The notes under the pieces: generated by a model
The model's database searches: none
Told to the model about the DNA's origin: nothing
What the model saw: the letters and a program-made list of their open reading frames with translations, nothing else
Translations under genes and position numbers: made by a program
Assembly: GCA_964293155.1 (NCBI GenBank)
Contig: CAXYYA010000048.1
Coordinates: 1-24,297, forward strand
Length of the DNA: 24,297 nt
Direction of reading: 5' to 3'
From: JAQVEB01 sp028698105
GTDB lineage: Bacteria > Bacteroidota > Bacteroidia > Bacteroidales > Dysgonomonadaceae
Shown here: in pieces, positions 1 to 6,797 of the stretch
Layout: each line of letters begins with the position of its first letter
How positions within the stretch are numbered: the stretch's first letter is position 1

Positions 1-54
1 CCTCTCGGCACCAGATCCTAAGTCTGGCGCGGCTACCAATTACGCCACAGCCGC
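1..54 (-). tRNA. tRNA-Leu (anticodon UAG), 5' part only
   Basis: Read on the minus strand from 54 downward, this is the 5' two-thirds of a tRNA: acceptor strand GCGGCTG, T8-G9, a D arm with GCG/CGC stem and the TAATTGGTA loop, then an anticodon stem CCAGA/TCTGG around loop CTTAGGA. The loop places UAG at positions 34-36, which reads CUA leucine codons. The GC-rich sequence after the anticodon stem fits the long variable arm of a leucine tRNA. The T arm and 3' acceptor strand lie outside the window. A good -7 promoter element sits 11 nt upstream. Confidence 0.93.
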
Positions 55-64
55 AAAACGGACT

Positions 65-73
65 GCAAAGATA
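65..73 (-). promoter_or_regulatory. -7 promoter element for tRNA-Leu
   Basis: On the minus strand this reads TATCTTTGC, a full match to the Bacteroidota -7 consensus TAnnTTTG. It ends 11 nt before the mature tRNA 5' end, which allows a very short 5' leader. I see no clear -33 TTTG partner. Confidence 0.6.
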
Positions 74-121
74 ATGATTTATTTTCTAATCGTTAAGGAT
101 ATAACTTTTTTTCTTGCTTTT

Positions 122-730
122 TCAAAGCATTGATTCGGGAATGACATCATCGTAACCTCTGCAGGCGCGTTTGGCCACTTTTTCTATCACGCGGGGGAAA
201 TATTCGTATTCCAATGCATGCACTTTCTGTGCCACAACATCGTGTGTATCATCGGGATGCAAATCGCATTTCACCTGAAAGATAATATTTCCTTCATCGT
301 AATGCTCATTGACGTAATGAACCGTGATGCCCGATTCGGGTTCCTTTGCCAACACCACCGCCTTGTGCACGTTATCGCCATACATTCCTTTTCCTCCATA
401 CTTGGGCAACAACGCGGGATGAATATTCACAATGCGTTCCGGATAAGCCTCCAGCAGCGGATACGTAATTTTCAACATAAAACCGGCCAATACGATAAAA
501 TCTATTTCATGCTCTTTTAATATACGTATAACGGAGTCGCCTTTTTCAAACTCCTCTTTTGTAAAAGTAAACGACGGTATTCCACATTCCAATGCGCGTT
601 GGTGAACGTAGGCGTTCCTGTTATTCGATACAATGACCGAAACACAAATATCTTCACTATCTTTGAAATAACGGATAATATTCTCGGCATTTGAGCCGTT
701 TCCCGAAGCAAAAATGGCAATTTTAACCAT
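122..730 (-). CDS. purN: Phosphoribosylglycinamide formyltransferase PurN
   Basis: This cytosolic enzyme transfers a formyl group from 10-formyl-tetrahydrofolate to GAR, the third step of de novo purine synthesis. At 202 aa it has normal length for the family. The N-terminus carries the phosphate-binding loop (ASGNGSNAENI, residues 8-18). The catalytic triad is intact: Asn102 and His104 in NIHPALLP and Asp145 in DEGNII. The ATG at 730 is the natural start because the glycine-rich loop follows at once. The gene is divergent from acpP across about 155 nt and reads toward the tRNA-Leu gene. The other purine gene in the window, purD, lies about 10 kb away, so there is no purine operon here. Confidence 0.96.
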   Translation of the reverse strand: MVKIAIFASGNGSNAENIIRYFKDSEDICVSVIVSNNRNAYVHQRALECGIPSFTFTKEEFEKGDSVIRILKEHEIDFIVLAGFMLKITYPLLEAYPERIVNIHPALLPKYGGKGMYGDNVHKAVVLAKEPESGITVHYVNEHYDEGNIIFQVKCDLHPDDTHDVVAQKVHALEYEYFPRVIEKVAKRACRGYDDVIPESML

Positions 731-824
731 AGAAATCTGTTAATATAATGCACAAAAAACACAAAAATGTGCACTTTTGATGAATTTATTCTCTAAAAAG
801 TTATGCGGTTAAAGAAAAAATAAT

Positions 825-832
825 TTACTTTG
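825..832 (+). promoter_or_regulatory. Probable -7 promoter element for acpP
   Basis: TTACTTTG, followed by C, matches the Bacteroidota -7 consensus TAnnTTTG at all but the second position. It lies 53 nt upstream of the acpP ATG and would drive the acpP-fabF-rnc unit. The same variant appears upstream of pfkA. Confidence 0.45.
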
Positions 833-885
833 CACTCACAAATTTAAGAATAAAATTTTTTATTTATTAATTAATATCAAAAGTT

Positions 886-1122
886 ATGTCTGAAGTAGCA
901 CAAAGAGTAAAATCTATCATTGTCGACAAATTAGGTGTTGAAGAATCTGAAGTTACAGATACAGCAAGTTTCACAAACGATTTGGGAGCTGACTCTCTTG
1001 ACACTGTGGAATTGATTATGGAATTCGAAAAAGAATTCAACATCTCTATTCCGGACGATCAAGCTGAAAAAATTTCTACGGTTGGCGACGCTATCGCATA
1101 CGTAGAACAGCACGCGAAATAA
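886..1122 (+). CDS. acpP: Acyl carrier protein
   Basis: This is the 78-aa acidic carrier that holds the growing acyl chain on a 4'-phosphopantetheine arm during type II fatty acid synthesis. The attachment serine is Ser37 in the diagnostic motif GADSLDTVEL. The rest fits the usual four-helix ACP, rich in Glu and Asp with few basic residues. The ATG at 886 is supported by length and by the promoter-like element at 825. It is the first gene of a co-directional cluster: fabF starts 18 nt after its stop, so the carrier and its condensing enzyme are probably co-transcribed. Confidence 0.98.
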   Translation: MSEVAQRVKSIIVDKLGVEESEVTDTASFTNDLGADSLDTVELIMEFEKEFNISIPDDQAEKISTVGDAIAYVEQHAK

Positions 1123-1140
1123 TCCATTTTCAACGTATTT

Positions 1141-2403
1141 ATGGAGTTAAAAAGAGTAGTGGTAACAGGCCTGGGAACCGTTTCCCCTATCGGCAACGAC
1201 GTTAAAACAACGTGGGAAAACGCCGTAGCGGGAAAAAGCGGTGCCGGGCCTATTACCCAGTTTGACGCATCGTTATTCAAAACCCGTTTCGCGTGCGAAG
1301 TGAAAGACTTTGACCCGAACGAGATATTCGACCGTAAAGAAGCAAGGAAATACGATCGCTACGCCCAGTTAGCCATCAAAGCAGCAAAAGAAGCGATGGA
1401 AAATTCGGGTCTCGATCTGGAAACAGAAAACAAAGACCGTATCGGTGTTATTTTCTCTGCAGGAATCGGTGGAATAAAAACTTTTGAAGAAGAAGTAGGT
1501 GGATATTATCTCGAAAAAGACAAAGGACCCCGGTTCAACCCGTTCTTCATTCCGAAAATGATAGCTGATATTTCCGCAGGACATATCTCTATGATTTACG
1601 GACTGAGAGGCCCCAATTATGCAACTGTTTCGGCATGTGCCTCTTCTACAAATGCAATATCCGATGCGTATAATCTCATTCGTTTAGGAAAAGCAAACGC
1701 CATTGTAACCGGCGGAGCCGAAGCAACCGTCAGCCCGTCGGCTGTAGGAGGCTTCAACGCCATGCACGCATTATCAACGCGCAACGATTCGCCCGAAACG
1801 GCATCGCGCCCGTTCAGCGCAAGCCGCGACGGCTTTGTGATCGGCGAAGGCGCTACCTGCCTCATTCTGGAAGAATTGGAGCATGCTGTTGCCCGCGGAG
1901 CACACATCTATGCCGAAGTTGCCGGTAGCGGCATGTCGGCCGATGCGTATCACCTCACCGCATCGCATCCCGAAGGCTTGGGAGCAAAGCTGGTAATGCG
2001 CAATGCGCTGGAAGATGCCGAAATGAAACCCGAAGATATTGACTACATCAACGTTCACGGAACTTCAACGCCGGTAGGCGATATTTCGGAAGTGAAAGCA
2101 ATCACGGAGGTTTTCGGCGATCATGCTTACAAACTAAACATCAGCTCAACAAAATCAATGACAGGACATTTGCTCGGTGCTGCCGGTGCATTGGAAGCAA
2201 TGCTCACCATTTTGGCGATACGCGATCAGATTGTTCCTCCTACCATCAATCACGAAGAAGGAGACAACGATCCTGAAATTGATTATAATCTTAATTTCAC
2301 ATTCAACAAAGCTCAAAAAAGAGAGATAAGAGCTGCGTTATCTAATACTTTTGGCTTTGGAGGACACAACGCAAGTGTGATTCTTAAGCAATACAAACAA
2401 TAG
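1141..2403 (+). CDS. fabF: Beta-ketoacyl-ACP synthase II FabF
   Basis: FabF elongates acyl-ACP by condensation with malonyl-ACP in the cytosol. The protein has 420 aa, standard for KAS II. The catalytic residues are visible: Cys166 in VSACASS, His306 in NVHGTSTPVGD, and Lys338 with His343 in STKSMTGHLLGAAGA. The C-terminal GFGGHNAS glycine loop is also present. Its partner acpP lies directly upstream, and rnc begins one nucleotide after the fabF stop, so the three genes are almost certainly one transcript. Confidence 0.98.
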   Translation: MELKRVVVTGLGTVSPIGNDVKTTWENAVAGKSGAGPITQFDASLFKTRFACEVKDFDPNEIFDRKEARKYDRYAQLAIKAAKEAMENSGLDLETENKDRIGVIFSAGIGGIKTFEEEVGGYYLEKDKGPRFNPFFIPKMIADISAGHISMIYGLRGPNYATVSACASSTNAISDAYNLIRLGKANAIVTGGAEATVSPSAVGGFNAMHALSTRNDSPETASRPFSASRDGFVIGEGATCLILEELEHAVARGAHIYAEVAGSGMSADAYHLTASHPEGLGAKLVMRNALEDAEMKPEDIDYINVHGTSTPVGDISEVKAITEVFGDHAYKLNISSTKSMTGHLLGAAGALEAMLTILAIRDQIVPPTINHEEGDNDPEIDYNLNFTFNKAQKREIRAALSNTFGFGGHNASVILKQYKQ

Positions 2404-2404
2404 T

Positions 2405-3244
2405 GTGTTAAGACGATTTTTTAAAAGGGTAAAGGTTCTTCCGGTCAGAAGGAAAGAGCCTTATCTTAGTTTCAGCAAAGTGCTGGGATTTTGCCCCGAC
2501 CGCATAGATCTATACAAGGAAGCCGTTACTCACCGTTCATCTTCTATCCGATCGCCAAAAGGACGATGGGTCAATAACGAGCGTCTCGAATTTTTGGGAG
2601 ATGCCATTCTCGATGCCATCGTGGCCGATATTCTGTACAAACGTTTCGAATACAAGAAAGAAGGATTCCTGACCAGCATCCGCTCGCGTATCGTTCAGCG
2701 CGAAACGCTGAATAAACTCGCTGTGGAACTGGGTTTGGACAAACTTATTGTTTCTTCTACCCGCAACCTGGCGCACAATACCAATATTTACGGCGATGCG
2801 CTGGAAGCTATTATCGGCGCTATCTATCTCGATCAGGGATACCGGGTTGCCAAAAGTTTCGTGTTCGAAACCATGATCAAGCAACATTTGAGCATTGACA
2901 AAGTGATGAAACGCGAGGTGGATTTCAAATCGCGCCTGATTGAATGGGGACAGAAAAACAAAATTGACGTGAGTTTCAACGTAATCGAATCGTCGTACGA
3001 CGAACAGAACAACCCTACATTCGTATCCACGGTATCGGTGGGCGATCTGGAGATTGGCACCGGAAACGGCTACTCCAAAAAAGAATCGCATCAGATGGCT
3101 GCGAAGGAAGCGATAAAAAAAATGCGCGAAGACAAAACGCTGCAGGGAACCATCATCGAAAACGTGAAAAAAAATACGCCGAATGTCCCGGAGGATACCA
3201 ATACACAGGATTTTGAAGATCTGAAGGACGAAATACAGGATTAA
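2405..3244 (+). CDS. rnc: Ribonuclease III
   Basis: RNase III cuts double-stranded RNA and matures rRNA precursors. The signature ERLEFLGDA is at residues 59-67 and the second catalytic patch GDALEAIIGAIYLD at 130-143. A double-stranded RNA-binding domain spans roughly 172-240 (DFKSRLIEWGQK to AAKEAIKKM). The acidic, Asn/Asp/Glu-rich tail at 241-279 extends beyond the usual 225-aa enzyme. The start is GTG at 2405, one nucleotide after the fabF stop. No in-frame ATG occurs before the conserved core, so GTG is the best choice, although an unusual start further in cannot be excluded. Translational coupling to fabF is likely. Confidence 0.95.
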   Translation: MLRRFFKRVKVLPVRRKEPYLSFSKVLGFCPDRIDLYKEAVTHRSSSIRSPKGRWVNNERLEFLGDAILDAIVADILYKRFEYKKEGFLTSIRSRIVQRETLNKLAVELGLDKLIVSSTRNLAHNTNIYGDALEAIIGAIYLDQGYRVAKSFVFETMIKQHLSIDKVMKREVDFKSRLIEWGQKNKIDVSFNVIESSYDEQNNPTFVSTVSVGDLEIGTGNGYSKKESHQMAAKEAIKKMREDKTLQGTIIENVKKNTPNVPEDTNTQDFEDLKDEIQD

Positions 3245-3271
3245 ACCGCATTTCGCGTTTTAATTACGATA

Positions 3272-3430
3272 AAAAGAGGTTGCCTCAAAAGTAAAGTCTG
3301 CTATCAAATTGTCATTCTGAATGGAGCTTTAGCGAAATGAAGAATCTATTTAGCTTGACAATGTAGATGTTTCACTTCGTTCAACATGACAAAATGAAAC
3401 TACAGTGATAACTTTGAGACAACTTCTTTT
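3272..3430. repeat. MITE-like nested inverted-repeat element
   Basis: The outer ends form an imperfect inverted repeat of about 20 bp: 3272-3292 (core GTTGCCTCAAAAGT) against 3411-3430 (core ACTTTGAGACAAC), with one gap and two mismatches. Inside is a second inverted pair, TGTCATTCTGAAT at 3310-3322 against GTTCAACATGACA at 3379-3391, matching at 10 of 13 positions. No reading frame fills the element. It sits between the convergent 3' ends of rnc and pfkA. The outer ends resemble the termini of some insertion sequences, which suggests a non-autonomous derivative; that link is from memory and untested. Confidence 0.6.
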
Positions 3431-3454
3431 TACCGTTTTATTTACCAGCATAAA

Positions 3455-4474
3455 TTACCACACGCCGAAGGAAATCCCCATGCGTTTGCCTTGTTGCACC
3501 AATTGGTCTTCGGGCGTTACCAGCCGAAGCTTTCCGGCTACCTCCGAAAGCGGAACATCGGTGATCTCTTTACCGATCTTTGATGCCATGCGCCCGAATT
3601 TCCCTTCGTGAATGAGTTTTGCGGCATGCCCGCCGAGCAGGGTTCCCAAATTACGGTCGTATGGCGATGGCGATCCGCCCCGCTGAATGTACCCCAGAAC
3701 GGTTTCACGGGTTTCCAGTCCGGTTTGTTCCTGAATTTCGCGTGCGAAATAAGTAGCCGGTCTTTCCTTACTGTTTTGTATTTCAACACCTTCGGCCACG
3801 GCAATAATGGAATACGGTTTCCCGGCTTCGGTACGTTGTTTTATTTTATCAATGATCACTTTCATGTTGTAGCCCAACTCCGGCAACAAAATAATATCGG
3901 CGCCGCCGGCCATTCCCGCATACAGGGTAATCCAACCGGCATGGTGCCCCATCAGTTCAATAACCATGATCCGTTTGTGGGAACTTGCCGTGGAGTGCAG
4001 CCTGTCAATCGCCTCTGTTGCGATGTTTACGGCCGTGTCGAACCCGAAGGTGATATCCGTGCCGTAAATGTCGTTATCAATTGTTTTTGGAATACCCACT
4101 ACATTGAGCCCAAGCTCCGAAAGCATCCAGGCCGTGCGTTGCGTGCCGTTTCCGCCGATGCACACCAGGCAATCCAATTCCAGTTCGTGATAGGCATTTT
4201 TTATTTGTTGCCGGTCTTTTTCGTCGGGAGAAGTGATCATTTTACGAAAGACTTTTTCACGCGCCGTCCCTAAGATTGTTCCTCCCAAATTGAGGATACC
4301 CGATAGTGAAGCGTCGTTTAACTGAATAATATCTTTGTACAACAATCCCGAAAAGCCGTTCAAAATACCGATCATTTCCATACCGTAATGGTTGATGCCT
4401 GTTTTACCAACGCCGCGAATGGTAGCGTTAATTCCGGGAGCGTCTCCGCCTGAAGTGAGAATTCCAATTTTCAT
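3455..4474 (-). CDS. pfkA: 6-phosphofructokinase, mixed-type (PfkA family)
   Basis: This enzyme phosphorylates fructose 6-phosphate to the 1,6-bisphosphate, the committed step of glycolysis. It has 339 aa. Visible motifs are the N-terminal nucleotide loop SGGDAPGIN (8-16), the donor-site motif GGNG (107-110), the catalytic PKTIDND (129-135, Asp133 as base) and MGHHAG (175-180). The donor site is a hybrid. Gly110 matches ATP-type enzymes, whereas Lys130 in PKTIDND is typical of pyrophosphate and group III enzymes, and Asn109 replaces the Asp usual in E. coli PfkA. The donor (ATP or PPi) therefore cannot be fixed from sequence. The gene stands alone on the minus strand and converges with rnc. 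Confidence 0.93.
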   Translation of the reverse strand: MKIGILTSGGDAPGINATIRGVGKTGINHYGMEMIGILNGFSGLLYKDIIQLNDASLSGILNLGGTILGTAREKVFRKMITSPDEKDRQQIKNAYHELELDCLVCIGGNGTQRTAWMLSELGLNVVGIPKTIDNDIYGTDITFGFDTAVNIATEAIDRLHSTASSHKRIMVIELMGHHAGWITLYAGMAGGADIILLPELGYNMKVIIDKIKQRTEAGKPYSIIAVAEGVEIQNSKERPATYFAREIQEQTGLETRETVLGYIQRGGSPSPYDRNLGTLLGGHAAKLIHEGKFGRMASKIGKEITDVPLSEVAGKLRLVTPEDQLVQQGKRMGISFGVW

Positions 4475-4512
4475 CGTGATTAAATTTTATATGATTTTTG
4501 ATGTTGATGGTA

Positions 4513-4520
4513 CAAAGTAA
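4513..4520 (-). promoter_or_regulatory. Probable -7 promoter element for pfkA
   Basis: On the minus strand this reads TTACTTTG, one mismatch from TAnnTTTG and identical to the element in front of acpP. It lies 39 nt upstream of the pfkA ATG. The rest of the 217-nt gap between pfkA and lpxB (4475-4691) holds only AT-rich sequence, including a weak TA-rich hairpin at 4654-4675. Confidence 0.4.
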
Positions 4521-4691
4521 ACAAAAAAAGATTGAAAAACTGTAAAAAATTTTATTTTTTGAATGCAAAATCAGCTTTCAGGTGGCGGAAGAAGCGTGAG
4601 CGGTTTTTTGAAGGAAATCTTCCATGTTGAAACCGGAAAATGGCAAAATCGAAATTTTTATATACGATTAAAAATACTGATAAACAGATTA

Positions 4692-5834
4692 TTATACTAA
4701 TTTATCTTTTCGTATCTTCCCGAAAATAATCTGGGCCGCTTTGTCCGATGCACCCGCCGCACCCAATACCTGCCGCATCTCCCGATAGTTTTCCAACATG
4801 TTTTTCCGGTAATTCTGCACGTGCAATAACCGTTTCAACTCTTCACGGATATTTTCCACGGTGAAACCTGCGGCAAAAAATTCCTTCACGATTTCTTTTC
4901 CCGCGATAAGATTTACCAATGAAATATAGGGCGTGTGGAGTATGTTTTTGAATGCCCAGGCCGATAACCGGGGAAACGATGTTTTATAACAAACCACCTG
5001 CGGGACGTTCAACAAGGCTGTTTCGAGCGTGGCCGTTCCCGAAGTTACCAGCGCCACCGATGATTGGGCGAGGAGACGATATGTTTGTCCGAAAATCGCA
5101 TTAACGGGTTCCGAGGCAATGAGTTCATCGTAAAACGACGGTTCTATGCCCGGAGCTCCGCCGATAACGTATTGATACCCCTCGAAGCTTTTCACCGTCT
5201 GAATCATTGTCGGCAAATTCGCGGCGATCTCCTGCCTGCGGCTGCCCGCGAGCAACGCAATGATCGGTTTATTTTCCAGCCCGTTGGCGGAAATAAATTC
5301 ACTGAACAATTCGTTTTGATGATCTCGATGAGCGACAGCGTCCACCGTTGGGTTGCCTACGTAATGCACACGGTAATCATGCTTCCTGTAAAAATCCACT
5401 TCAAACGGAAGAATGCACAGCATTTCATCCACATACTTTTTGAACGATTTCACCCGATACTCTTTCCACGCCCACACCTTCGGTGAGATATAATAATGAA
5501 CCGGGATGTGCAGTTTTTGGTGTACAAATTCGGCAATCTGCAGGTTAAAGCCCGGGTAATCAACCAAAACCACAACATCGGGGCGGTAGCGGGCTATATC
5601 TTGTTTACACTGCCTCATGTTACGCAAGATAGTCCGTAAATGCATCACTACGGGAATAATACCCATATACGCCAACTCCCGGTAATGTTTTACAAGCGTT
5701 CCACCTTCAGCGGCCATCAGATCCCCTCCGAAAAAACGAAAATCGGCTTTTTCGTCCAGTTTCCTGAGCGATTTCATCAGGTTCGAGGCGTGCAAATCAC
5801 CCGATGCTTCTCCGGCTATAAGGTAATATTTCAT
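4692..5834 (-). CDS. lpxB: Lipid-A-disaccharide synthase LpxB
   Basis: LpxB (family GT19) joins UDP-2,3-diacylglucosamine and lipid X into the lipid A disaccharide at the inner face of the cytoplasmic membrane. It has 380 aa, normal for the family. The sequence shows AGEASGDLH (7-15), VDYPGFN (91-97), SPKVWAW near 118-123, YVGNP near 158-162, LAGSRRQEI (195-203) and TSGTATLE in the C-terminal half, in the expected order. It lies 42 nt downstream of surE on the same strand, and that gap holds a palindrome. lpxB probably shares the surE promoter. Its presence confirms a Gram-negative envelope with lipid A. Confidence 0.97.
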   Translation of the reverse strand: MKYYLIAGEASGDLHASNLMKSLRKLDEKADFRFFGGDLMAAEGGTLVKHYRELAYMGIIPVVMHLRTILRNMRQCKQDIARYRPDVVVLVDYPGFNLQIAEFVHQKLHIPVHYYISPKVWAWKEYRVKSFKKYVDEMLCILPFEVDFYRKHDYRVHYVGNPTVDAVAHRDHQNELFSEFISANGLENKPIIALLAGSRRQEIAANLPTMIQTVKSFEGYQYVIGGAPGIEPSFYDELIASEPVNAIFGQTYRLLAQSSVALVTSGTATLETALLNVPQVVCYKTSFPRLSAWAFKNILHTPYISLVNLIAGKEIVKEFFAAGFTVENIREELKRLLHVQNYRKNMLENYREMRQVLGAAGASDKAAQIIFGKIRKDKLV

Positions 5835-5847
5835 GTAATTTTATTCT

Positions 5848-5883
5848 TTTGTAGAGATGCACCACCGTGTGCATCTCTACAAA
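5848..5883. repeat. 36-nt palindrome at the surE/lpxB junction
   Basis: The arms 5848-5862 and 5869-5883 pair over 15 bp without mismatch (core TGTAGAGATGCAC / GTGCATCTCTACA) around a 6-nt loop. The surE stop codon, TAG at 5877-5879 on the minus strand, lies inside one arm. No T-run follows on either strand, so it does not look like an intrinsic terminator. It may be a dispersed intergenic repeat, or an RNA hairpin that affects readthrough or stability between surE and lpxB. Confidence 0.8.
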
Positions 5884-6641
5884 TTCCACATTTTCAGTTC
5901 AGGTATAAAATCGTGAGCTGTCATATCAATTTTAACGGGAACCACAGCCGCATACCCGTTAGCCAATGCCCATTCATCCGAATTATCGTTATCCTGTTCC
6001 CAGTTTTCAAAATTCCCTGTCATCCAAAAAACATCGCGGCCTGCGCCGTCCTGGCTTCTCAGATACTCGTTTACCCATTTTCCCTGAGTTTGAGTCGTTA
6101 TTTTTATTCCCTTCACCGCACCGGCAGGCACGTTCACGTTTAAACAGATTCCCTTGGGAAGTCCTTCTTCAAGTACTTTTTCAGCAACATTGAACGCCAC
6201 TTTTGCGGCTTGCGAAAAATCGGAATCGGGATTATACTCGCACAACGACATCGCGACCGAAGGAACATTAAAAACACAGCCTTCGATAGCCGCACCCACC
6301 GTTCCCGAATAAAGTACACTGATACCGGCATTGGAACCGTGATTGATGCCGGAAACCAATAAGTCGGGCTTTCTTTCCAAAAATTCGTTCAGCGCCAGTT
6401 TCACACAATCTACCGGTGTCCCTGAACAGACGTAATAGGTGATATTTTCTTCCTGTTTATATAAACGATAACGCAATGCGTTGCTTACGGTGATAGCGCT
6501 CGACATCCCCGATTGCGGCCTGTCGGGAGCAAAAACATGTATATCTCCCAGTTTTTTCAGTTCCTCGATTAACGATTGAATCCCTTTTGCCTGGTATCCA
6601 TCATCGTTTGTTATCAGTATAAGCGGTTTTCTTTCGTTCAT
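5877..6641 (-). CDS. surE: 5'/3'-nucleotidase SurE
   Basis: SurE is a divalent-metal-dependent phosphatase that hydrolyses nucleoside monophosphates in the cytosol and is linked to stationary-phase survival. At 254 aa it has the usual length. The metal-binding motif TNDDG (11-15) is at the N-terminus with Asp13 and Asp14. Ser44 in PDRPQSGMSS and Asn100 in SGINHGSNAG complete the expected metal and phosphate ligands. The ATG at 6641 directly precedes this core. It is the first gene of a probable surE-lpxB unit and is divergent from the alkaline phosphatase gene. Its stop codon falls within the palindrome. Confidence 0.97.
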   Translation of the reverse strand: MNERKPLILITNDDGYQAKGIQSLIEELKKLGDIHVFAPDRPQSGMSSAITVSNALRYRLYKQEENITYYVCSGTPVDCVKLALNEFLERKPDLLVSGINHGSNAGISVLYSGTVGAAIEGCVFNVPSVAMSLCEYNPDSDFSQAAKVAFNVAEKVLEEGLPKGICLNVNVPAGAVKGIKITTQTQGKWVNEYLRSQDGAGRDVFWMTGNFENWEQDNDNSDEWALANGYAAVVPVKIDMTAHDFIPELKMWNL

Positions 6642-6664
6642 TCAAAAAAAATTTTAGTGAATGA

Positions 6665-6672
6665 CAAAATTA
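6665..6672 (-). promoter_or_regulatory. -7 promoter element for surE-lpxB
   Basis: On the minus strand this reads TAATTTTG, a full match to TAnnTTTG. It lies 24 nt upstream of the surE ATG, which implies a leader of roughly 15-20 nt. Confidence 0.55.
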
Positions 6673-6757
6673 ACAAAATCGGCTCTACTTTTCAATCTAT
6701 TCCGGTTACAAAAACATTAAAAAAAGTAATCTTCATAAAAATTTAACAAGTAAGTAT

Positions 6758-6765
6758 TATCTTTA
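6758..6765 (+). promoter_or_regulatory. Possible -7 promoter element for the alkaline phosphatase gene
   Basis: TATCTTTA differs from TAnnTTTG only in the last base. It lies 33 nt before the ATG of the phosphatase gene. No PHO-box-like direct repeat is evident in the divergent intergenic region at 6642-6797. Confidence 0.35.
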
Positions 6766-6797
6766 CACATTCTAAATAATCAACATCGTAAGGAAAA

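Noticed and set aside
3241..3265. Intrinsic terminator after rnc
   Set aside because: The AAACCGC/GCGTTT pairing has a bulge, a short stem and no following T-run.
4654..4675. TA-rich hairpin downstream of lpxB as a terminator
   Set aside because: The stem is only A-T pairs (ATTTTTA/TAAAAAT) and is common by chance in such AT-rich sequence.
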